A DNA stretch of 22,006 nucleotides from a virus: positions 1 to 22,006 of IMG/VR virus record IMGVR_UViG_3300006810_000456. One strand, given 5' to 3'. Shown in pieces: positions 9,701-15,158 of the stretch. Both the position numbers and the translations under genes were made by a program. Numbering within the stretch: the stretch's first letter is position 1; each line of letters opens with the position of its first letter. The notes beneath the pieces are model-generated. The model had not been told where the DNA came from and ran no database searches. It worked only from the letters and a program-made list of their open reading frames with translations.

Positions 9701-10527
9701 TTTTTAAAGTTAACTCCAAAGTCTGCATCTTCAGTTGTGCCATGCACACCATACCAATATACAGCATCATATGTGTTATATGTCCTAGTGTCGGTTGTGT
9801 TAACTGTAAAAGAATACTGCACGCCTTCACTCACTGTTGTTGTTGCGGAAAAATTATAAGCAATATTTTCATATGTAATGATAGAATCGTTTGTAAGTGT
9901 GACCGGAGAACTAACAACGTCAGAAATTATTACTTCTCCACTTAAATACATTCCAGCTGGGTGTGCAAATAGTTTAAAAACATCCTTCCATTTAGTTATA
10001 GAAATTCCGGTTCGAACCAATAGTGCAAATGTCTGGTAGAGTTTATCGTCTGTGATATATTTTAAAGAATCAGATCCTATCTGAGAGTCGACTTCGCCGA
10101 CTTTAAAAATGTTTTCTTTGGGATACAAAACCTCAACGTCTTCACCATAAAAGGATCGAAAAAACCATTCTATGGCAAACTTGGTTCCCTTAGAACGAAA
10201 CATGATGCTTGAAAAATTGGCTGCAGCTCGTAATTCTTCCGGATTGTTTTCTTTATCACCAAACCCTTCAAAATATGTTTCCCCCAAAAGTAATTCATCT
10301 TCAATATAATTCAACAAAGTAATGTCGGTTTCATTGACATCCCTAGTAGCAAAAAGATGATTCAACAATTCAGTTGAATTGTTCTGGTCTTGGAACTCAT
10401 AATAACGTTTCAACAGTGAGATAAATTTTGGATAGTAAGTTGCAAAATGTTCGGGCAGAACATTTTCCACTTGCATCTCTCGCAGATTTATATTTCTGCG
10501 TTTTTTATCGACAGTCCTGTTGTGCAT
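6793..10527 (-). CDS. Large tail/virion protein with Calx-beta-like repeats
   Basis: This is a 1244-residue modular protein. Residues 1-202 form a mostly helical module (PEHFATYYPKFISLLKRYYE, HLFATRDVNETDITLLNYIE, FRSKGTKFAIEWFFRSFYGE, LFAHPAGMYLSGEV) of a type I recognise from marine T4-like structural proteins; it probably anchors the protein to the virion. Residues about 207-1085 are a string of some seven beta-sandwich domains with the Calx-beta/Ig-like signature: a strand ending in EGxxxxFTI, a segment like DxxDETAVFNI or REGVETFTLVV, and a closing TITLQDV or TITVNDT. The last 150 residues (from about 1093) form another beta domain ending SSSRTWSVTDTSSNG and VRLILTANYE, like C-terminal domains of some phage tail proteins. 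There is no enzyme motif. A long flexible virion appendage or receptor-binding arm is likely. The ATG at 10527 has no good ribosome site; GGAG is 20 bases away. An in-frame ATG at 10476 is directly preceded by GAGAG. Confidence 0.82.
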   Translation of the reverse strand: MHNRTVDKKRRNINLREMQVENVLPEHFATYYPKFISLLKRYYEFQDQNNSTELLNHLFATRDVNETDITLLNYIEDELLLGETYFEGFGDKENNPEELRAAANFSSIMFRSKGTKFAIEWFFRSFYGEDVEVLYPKENIFKVGEVDSQIGSDSLKYITDDKLYQTFALLVRTGISITKWKDVFKLFAHPAGMYLSGEVIISDVVSSPVTLTNDSIITYENIAYNFSATTTVSEGVQYSFTVNTTDTRTYNTYDAVYWYGVHGTTEDADFGVNFKNGDTGLPSLETAQYVEIENGVGSFTINTVIDPIDNPPESQEQFTVVVIDRSGRTIATIPCNLNDVVPNWTVNTTPSIIAPEGTTFVFTIGGTNLPYGGETTLRWYLDGSSQATDADFEGTIPTTSGEAEEIIITGGTGSFSIKSLVDGSADSGDETAVFNIINENNVVVASETITLQDVVPSIVVTVDDVVEGTSIQANVVIGTYAEGDTLSWTITGDASSDSRVSNNSGTATYAHNSGSGITITVPTSALSTFQGITAGNFEVVDDSMISSPTGTDPFNIVDEDPVYTLSASPAGAGSNDTVTFTIGGTNIDPAQDYYFYVTLGDGNATDFVDSPLPESGTRRLISAPGTSTTLTYATLPADRFYEALISETINGAPVADIYMEALLTTTSVTPSATNINEGDTITFTISNAPDGDCKYWFTGDVSANDFTSITTNLGNTGGFADINSPANVTVAGGAATITAVLNNDIVREGVETFTLVVGSPAVTPTFQTSAIAETTTITVNDTSVATYSVANYTDDVSEVVATSVNEGDNLYIGVTISNQQPVENLFIELTGPGAAYYTNSTEVDTSVPGGTSYAVIGALADNSVLDGPRDVNIGVYVNGYSGSGGTLVASTTVTLNDNSVTTSLTAVNPTPDPIENGSTITFDVDVTNMVLPNTVEIRLADFETVQCDLTVGNSIISAYEDPISAGIEIGQAAWADQSGKIKIGVVESISPTPTSGKYNIQLNNLGIVTTETTTVYFIPEESGAQSFDLPWQDVELTTLKTTFTVDVLDPNELSGTRDYTFAVYENVTDAGSASTATETITVQHSIVDLGESPYVIISPDVSDFNTAPSASITIGNNGRISWSGAVASRNSIPWPSGTSYPWIDNLVHNTSDYAVRYLDEGGQQQQFQTSDLSLFSDDTSLADTPTGTSINGYYTLSSSRTWSVTDTSSNGVEVQARGVLQIADVATYTVLAEVRLILTANYER
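10481..10500 (-). other. Perfect inverted repeat near start of the 1244-residue gene
   Basis: The sequence cgcagatttatatttctgcg has 6-bp arms CGCAGA/TCTGCG around an 8-base AT loop. On the mRNA it would lie 27-47 bases after the first ATG (10527) and just before the alternative in-frame ATG (10476). It could influence start choice or may be chance; it encodes RRNINLRE-type residues. Confidence 0.3.
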
Positions 10528-10530
10528 ATT

Positions 10531-12138
10531 TTATACTACGTTGATCACTCCACCCATTCCTGAGTGAATTGTACATTGATAATAAAGTGATGAAGGCGCA
10601 CTCATGGGTACACTAAAGTACGTATAACCAACGGCCACGCCGTTATTAACAACACCAGTAGTATACGCAGCCCCACCATTAGACAATCGTATTTCAAAAG
10701 GATGGTTTGTAGTAGTTATATCAAATCGATACGTATCGCCTCTTCGAAGATATAATGTAGGATTATCTTCTCCACTGGGAAACCATACACTATTTGTGTC
10801 TGTGAAAGTATAAAATGATGATCCGTTGTTTACCACTTGAAATGCATATTGCACTCCAGATAATGATATACCAACATCACTATCAGCACCAAAATACATA
10901 GAACCAGTATCACTAACAGTGTTTATTTTTAACGTTGAAGGGTTTAGTCTTAAATTAGCATTTGCGTTGACACCATCGGCCGCAGATCCAGAAACACTAC
11001 CAAAATGTAAGTAGTGAGTACTGGGATCACTTGTTGCAATAACGTTAACATTAGTAGCTGTAAGTGCAGTAGCGGCATTTACATTTTCTATCAGTGTACC
11101 ATCACCGGCAAATGCAGCTGCAGTAACGGTTCCGTTTTCAATGAAAAATGATTCAATAGTAGCAACGCTGTCCAATCCAGTTGTGCTACCTTTAAATGTG
11201 ACATATTCTTTAACATGAATCGGTTCTCTTTCATTTGAATATGTCTTATTGGTCCATTGAGAACCACCATACAAAAACAGTTCGGTTTCTGTGGTTCCGG
11301 ATATTCTATTAGTAGCTGGGTTATAGGTGAACGCAGTATCTATGTTAGTACTGTCTAGCCCTGCGTCAAGCATTCGAAACATAACTTTAAACGTATCGTC
11401 CGAATCTGTTAGGGATGCTCTTATTTCTTTACCATCACCCGAAACATTTTCTAATAAAGAACCATCTCCAACAAAGAAAACTTCTGTAGCATCACCACCA
11501 AACTGACCAGTAAATGGATTATATGATAGTTGTGGGTCTATACTAACACTATCATTACCCGTAGATGATTCGACAAAAGTCGGATAAAAATTTAAATTGA
11601 TGTTATCCTGATTTTTTATAGAGACTTCTTTTGCAACATTTGCGGTTTCGGCTAACGTTGCAAGATCAGACAGTAGAGAATGTCTTGCGCTATCAACATT
11701 AGTAACTAATTTTCCATCTCCAGCAAAGGCATTAGAAGATAATAAACCATTTTCGGAAGCGTCAAACGTAAGAGTTGAAAATGTATTAGAACTATCATAT
11801 CCAGATTGTGTTTCTCTGAATATTAAATAGTTAACCGCTGCAGTGCCCAACTTTGCGTCGATAGTTTCAGCTTCAGTGCTTGTTAACTCTGAAAGGTCTG
11901 TTACAGTATTTCCATACCTATCTTCTAAAGCCCCATTAAATAAAAGGTCTGTAGAGGTTTCAAGTTTACCAGTTACCAACGATCCTTCTGAAGTATCATC
12001 AATGTTAATATTCGCAAGATTACGAATACTCTCTAATGTAGATCTTTTTGTTGTTAAAGTATCTACATCATTGACAATAACCTCATCGGTTAATGTTGGT
12101 GAAAATAATGTTAATTGTGAAACTTTTATATCTGCCAT
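10531..12138 (-). CDS. Fibre-like protein with C-terminal cupredoxin-like domain
   Basis: This is a 535-residue protein with no T4 counterpart that I recognise. The N terminus (MADIKVSQLTLFSPTLTDEV) and following 60 residues resemble the virion-binding start of marine phage fibre proteins. The middle carries repeated shaft units of the form xFxGDGxLxxNV (AFAGDGKLVTNV, FFVGDGSLLENV, AFAGDGTLIENV), alternating with segments like LSYNPFTGQFGG and FTYNPATNRISG. The last 85 residues look like a cupredoxin: TLYLRRGDTYRFDITTTNHP, then YYQCTIHSGMGG. The four residues placed as type-1 copper ligands are His 479, Cys 522, His 525 and Met 528, with the C-X2-H-X2-M spacing seen in amicyanin. Copper binding is inferred, not shown. 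The gene is first after a late promoter motif; the next gene starts 3 bases after it. A GAG lies about 11 bases before the ATG. Confidence 0.8.
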   Translation of the reverse strand: MADIKVSQLTLFSPTLTDEVIVNDVDTLTTKRSTLESIRNLANINIDDTSEGSLVTGKLETSTDLLFNGALEDRYGNTVTDLSELTSTEAETIDAKLGTAAVNYLIFRETQSGYDSSNTFSTLTFDASENGLLSSNAFAGDGKLVTNVDSARHSLLSDLATLAETANVAKEVSIKNQDNINLNFYPTFVESSTGNDSVSIDPQLSYNPFTGQFGGDATEVFFVGDGSLLENVSGDGKEIRASLTDSDDTFKVMFRMLDAGLDSTNIDTAFTYNPATNRISGTTETELFLYGGSQWTNKTYSNEREPIHVKEYVTFKGSTTGLDSVATIESFFIENGTVTAAAFAGDGTLIENVNAATALTATNVNVIATSDPSTHYLHFGSVSGSAADGVNANANLRLNPSTLKINTVSDTGSMYFGADSDVGISLSGVQYAFQVVNNGSSFYTFTDTNSVWFPSGEDNPTLYLRRGDTYRFDITTTNHPFEIRLSNGGAAYTTGVVNNGVAVGYTYFSVPMSAPSSLYYQCTIHSGMGGVINVV

Positions 12139-12166
12139 GATATTCTGATCTCGAATTTCTTAGTTT

Positions 12167-12174
12167 TATTTATG
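12167..12174 (-). promoter_or_regulatory. Late promoter motif CATAAATA before the fibre-like gene
   Basis: The minus strand reads CATAAATA, one base from T4 TATAAATA and matching the looser NATAAATA form described for marine T4-like phages. It lies in the 39-base gap between gene 15 and the fibre-like gene, 29 bases upstream of that ATG. Position between two tightly packed blocks supports it as a functional late promoter for fibre-like gene, Calx-beta-like gene, 16 and 17. Confidence 0.62.
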
Positions 12175-12177
12175 TGT

Positions 12178-13464
12178 TTATAACACAGTTATGTTAACAG
12201 TTGCTACTTCTGAAGTTCCTACTGCAGGAGTAACTCTATAGACGAACGAATCTGGTCCAGTATAACTTAAGTTTGGTGTATACCTAAATTCACCAGTTGC
12301 AGAATTTAAAACCTCAACTGTACCGTTACTTGGGTCACCACCTGCGGCTAAAGAAAATACTAGTGTAGTGTTGGTCCATAGGTCATTAGTATTAACATTA
12401 AACGTCTCAGGCGTGTCCTGAGTGACTGCCACGGTATCATTTATAGCATCTGATACCGCTGCAACATCAACTGCAATTGGATAATATTTTGTTCCAAAAT
12501 CACCTAATACACTAATATTAAATGAGTCTAATCCACTATAATCATTATCAGAAGTATATGTGTATGTTCCTATGGCTTTAATGATACCTTCTTCTGTTGT
12601 CAATGTTTGTGTTAGAGATGTTGTCGCTGTTCCGTGTAAAGGATCTGATACTGATAATGATGTTGGTACACCAGAAAGATTTCTTATTTCAAAATCATTA
12701 ACCGTGTATGTGATTTCTTCTACCGCATCAATAGAAAGTGGTGATGCTACAAACGCACTGTCAGCACAAACTTTAGAGAACAATTCTTCTTCCGGAGACG
12801 CATTAAGATTAAGAAAATCTACACAAGCCTCTTCAATAATAGACGTGTTGTTTGCAATATCTTTATAGAGATTAATTTTCATATCAAAATCTAAAGTGTA
12901 AATAATGGTCCTGCGATTTTCTAATGGTGCTTCATAATCATCTGAAAAGGTAATACCAGTCATAGTAATCGGTGTATCTTCTTTAATATCATGATCACTT
13001 AAAGGTTTTACCGTCACAGTATAGTGTGGTGTAAAATATGGTAAAATTTGTTCAACAATTTGCAACGCATCGTCTTGTGATTTTGCATATGCATTTAATT
13101 GAAAAGATATGGTATATGGAACTGGTGTATATACTTTTGTAGCCCCACCATTATAGTTTGTAGGAAACGAGAGACAATTATTCATTTTGGGTAATTGTCT
13201 TGTTGCATCATAGTTCATTGCTAATATTTCAAAAGATATTCTAGGCAATTTTAATGCAACTTGACGTTCGTAATCTTCTCCGTCTCGCATAGAATCTATA
13301 CGAGATAAAAAATCTCTTTTGGGTGCATATGATAAAGGCACTTTCTGTTGAGATAAAGTATTACCAGCTGAATCAGTTCTCACAATGTTAATGTTGTTGA
13401 ACAACGAACCAAAGACGGCAACCGCTTTCCTTATCCTTTGATGGTAAAAATGATCACCAAACAT
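12178..13464 (-). CDS. 15: Tail completion/sheath terminator gp15 with Ig-like extension
   Basis: This is the T4-like gp15, which caps the tail tube and sheath and joins the tail to the neck. Residues 1 to about 215 match the marine gp15 pattern: MFGDHFYHQRIRKAVAVFGS, KVPLSYAPKRDFLSRIDSMR, LKLPRISFEILAMNYDATRQ, and the strand-rich LDFDMKINLY near the end of the core. T4 gp15 is 272 residues, while this one is 428. The surplus is C-terminal: two cadherin/Big_9-like repeats, about 250-335 (LHGTATTS, YTYTSDNDYSGLDSFNISV) and 338-428 (AINDTVAV, GTVEVLNSATGEFRYTP, YTGPDSFVYRV). Such domains usually extend outwards as adhesive or decorative modules. A GGAG is 7 bases before the ATG, whose A overlaps the stop of gene 14 (TAATG). 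Confidence 0.92.
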   Translation of the reverse strand: MFGDHFYHQRIRKAVAVFGSLFNNINIVRTDSAGNTLSQQKVPLSYAPKRDFLSRIDSMRDGEDYERQVALKLPRISFEILAMNYDATRQLPKMNNCLSFPTNYNGGATKVYTPVPYTISFQLNAYAKSQDDALQIVEQILPYFTPHYTVTVKPLSDHDIKEDTPITMTGITFSDDYEAPLENRRTIIYTLDFDMKINLYKDIANNTSIIEEACVDFLNLNASPEEELFSKVCADSAFVASPLSIDAVEEITYTVNDFEIRNLSGVPTSLSVSDPLHGTATTSLTQTLTTEEGIIKAIGTYTYTSDNDYSGLDSFNISVLGDFGTKYYPIAVDVAAVSDAINDTVAVTQDTPETFNVNTNDLWTNTTLVFSLAAGGDPSNGTVEVLNSATGEFRYTPNLSYTGPDSFVYRVTPAVGTSEVATVNITVL

Positions 13465-14360
13465 TATGGGTCTCCAAAGGGATTAGATTCAGAAAAGTCA
13501 ATGAAGTCAATATCCCCGCCTTCTAATGTAGTGTTAAAAGAGTCGTTCATTGCCCCGTCTTGCAAATCCTCATCCACAGAAATAGGAGTGCCGTTTGCAC
13601 CAGAAGTTGCGCCAACAACCGGAGCTGTGGTTGTCCAACCATGATATTCACCATCTCCAGCGCCCCCAGTATGTGCAACATATATTTTTTTAGATTCTGG
13701 ATCTGAATTATTTATGTTAACAACCTCGCCGGTTATGGTGTAGTCGCCTATCGTCTGTGAAACGTTTTCGTTAAAAACAAAGTCTCCACTTGTCGAAGAA
13801 AACGTTAATATAGTTTGATATGCGTGAGCGCCTTCAACATTATCAACACTTTCAACACCTGTATCAAAGTCTTCGTCGTTATATTCAAACAACTCGGCTC
13901 TAATCTTAAACACAGGAAGATCTTTTAATTGATAGAAAGGTGATTCGTCTTCAACCCTTGTTATTTCAAATATTGAATTTGAGAGTGGAAGAGAAATCAA
14001 ATCTCCTTCACGTGGACGATAAAATGGTTTATTTTCTGATGATTCGTAAACTGCCACTTGATTTAACCATCGTCTGCGTGATACAATAAACGTGGCCGCA
14101 TCTCGTATTTCTACACCGAATTTAGTAAAAAGATCGCCTTCGCCATCAAACCCTTCAGTGTTTTCTATATACATTTCTATTTTATATGCATCATCGAAAC
14201 GAGACACATTGTCATCTTGGAATATAGAATCCTTGTTGACAATTTCTCTAGGCATGTAATAAACATCTTGTCCGTAAATTTTAAGAGACTCAATAATTAA
14301 GTCTTCATATAATTCTTGTTCGGAAGATCTTCCTTGGCTAAAGTAGAGATTAGTAGTCAT
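13464..14360 (-). CDS. 14: Neck protein gp14
   Basis: This head-completion/neck protein assembles with gp13 below the portal and gives the tail its docking site. It is 298 residues; T4 gp14 is 256. The first 165 residues carry the family pattern: ERxLYEDLIIESLKIYGQDV-like helix (EQELYEDLIIESLKIYGQDV), YYMPREIVNKDSIFQDD, then FGVEIRDAATFIVSRRRWLN, RPREGDLISLPLSNSIFEIT and LPVFKIRAELFEYNDEDFDT. From about 176 to 260 there is a beta-rich insert or extension with ITGEVVNINNSDPESKKIYV and VVGATSGANGT. The last 40 residues are acidic (LEGGDIDFIDFSESNPFGDP). GGGA lies 6 bases before the ATG; gene 13 ends 3 bases upstream and gene 15 overlaps the stop by one base. Confidence 0.93.
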   Translation of the reverse strand: MTTNLYFSQGRSSEQELYEDLIIESLKIYGQDVYYMPREIVNKDSIFQDDNVSRFDDAYKIEMYIENTEGFDGEGDLFTKFGVEIRDAATFIVSRRRWLNQVAVYESSENKPFYRPREGDLISLPLSNSIFEITRVEDESPFYQLKDLPVFKIRAELFEYNDEDFDTGVESVDNVEGAHAYQTILTFSSTSGDFVFNENVSQTIGDYTITGEVVNINNSDPESKKIYVAHTGGAGDGEYHGWTTTAPVVGATSGANGTPISVDEDLQDGAMNDSFNTTLEGGDIDFIDFSESNPFGDP

Positions 14361-14363
14361 TCA

Positions 14364-15125
14364 TTATCCCATGAAAAAATCAGGCGGAAATTCATTTTCG
14401 TTTCTCATTTTTTCTTCTAGACGTTCCAATTCTGCTGTTGCATCCTGATAGTATTGAGCACCATTGAGTGTTACCCCACCTGGTAATTGCATGCCCTCAA
14501 ACTTAGACATGTTAGTTCCCCACTGTTGTTTAATCAACTGTGTGGTGTAATCTTTTAAAAATTTGTCGTTATACACACTGCCAAAAGTATCAGGATCCAC
14601 AAGAGACAAAACTTCAAATACAATATAATCGCCAACCTCAAGGTTGTTTATCACATTAGGAGCCCAATCACCAAATATATACAATCGATCTTGGTGTCGT
14701 GAATAGGTTACTCTAGGTTCCCCTTCTAATAACTCGTCAAGAAACTCTAGATATTGTTGCAGCTGATAGTAATATGACATACCTCCAGCAAAATTCATGA
14801 AGTCGCCCATACTGTTCAACATCATCTGATAACGAATGTCGAACATATTAATGCCGGAAAAAGTTTTACTGAAAGGAAAAACCTTAGTTACATATAATAC
14901 AGTATCCGGTATAGAAATATACTCATTGTCAACATCTATTTGGGTGACCTGATGTTTCAAATACGTTCGAAAAGTTGCATCTGAATGATACTCTTGATAT
15001 AATTGCAACGCATCATCAACCTTATCTTCAATTTGATCATCATCCACGTTTATTTCGAGGACAGGTGATCCTAATCTGCGAAGACAAAAATCAATAAGTT
15101 CTTGCCTCGTTGTGGGTGATGCCAT
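14364..15125 (-). CDS. 13: Neck protein gp13
   Basis: This is the first neck gene. gp13 binds the portal after packaging and, with gp14, seals the head and receives the tail. It is 253 residues; T4 gp13 is 309. The N terminus (TTRQELIDFCLRRLGSPVLE followed by INVDDDQIEDKVDDALQLYQ) is the strongly conserved opening of marine T4-like gp13. YISIPDTVLYVTKVFPF, YYQLQQYLEFLDELL and WAPNVINNLEVGDYIVFE follow the same family. The C-terminal helix (QDATAELERLEEKMRNENEF) ends in PPDFFMG. The ATG at 15125 has TGGAG at 7 bases and lies just downstream of a late promoter motif. Confidence 0.94.
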   Translation of the reverse strand: MASPTTRQELIDFCLRRLGSPVLEINVDDDQIEDKVDDALQLYQEYHSDATFRTYLKHQVTQIDVDNEYISIPDTVLYVTKVFPFSKTFSGINMFDIRYQMMLNSMGDFMNFAGGMSYYYQLQQYLEFLDELLEGEPRVTYSRHQDRLYIFGDWAPNVINNLEVGDYIVFEVLSLVDPDTFGSVYNDKFLKDYTTQLIKQQWGTNMSKFEGMQLPGGVTLNGAQYYQDATAELERLEEKMRNENEFPPDFFMG

Positions 15126-15147
15126 TAAATATCTCCAGTTTATTGTT

Positions 15148-15155
15148 TATTTATA
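15148..15155 (-). promoter_or_regulatory. T4-type late promoter, TATAAATA, before gene 13
   Basis: The minus strand reads TATAAATA, an exact T4 late -10 element, 23 bases upstream of the gene 13 ATG and only 3 bases past the protease stop codon. The +1 would fall about 12 bases downstream, giving a very short leader that still contains the TGGAG ribosome site. It separates the adhesin-protease pair from the neck genes. Confidence 0.8.
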
Positions 15156-15158
15156 AGA

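Noticed and set aside
8267-9859. Plus-strand open frames opposite the Calx-beta-like gene
   Set aside because: They are antisense mirrors of a repetitive gene with biased codons; no ribosome sites or promoters fit, and no family pattern is seen.
13709-13716. CATAAATA on the minus strand inside gene 14
   Set aside because: It is within coding sequence (VNINN) and about 240 bases before gene 15, which already follows gene 14 with a one-base overlap; probably chance.
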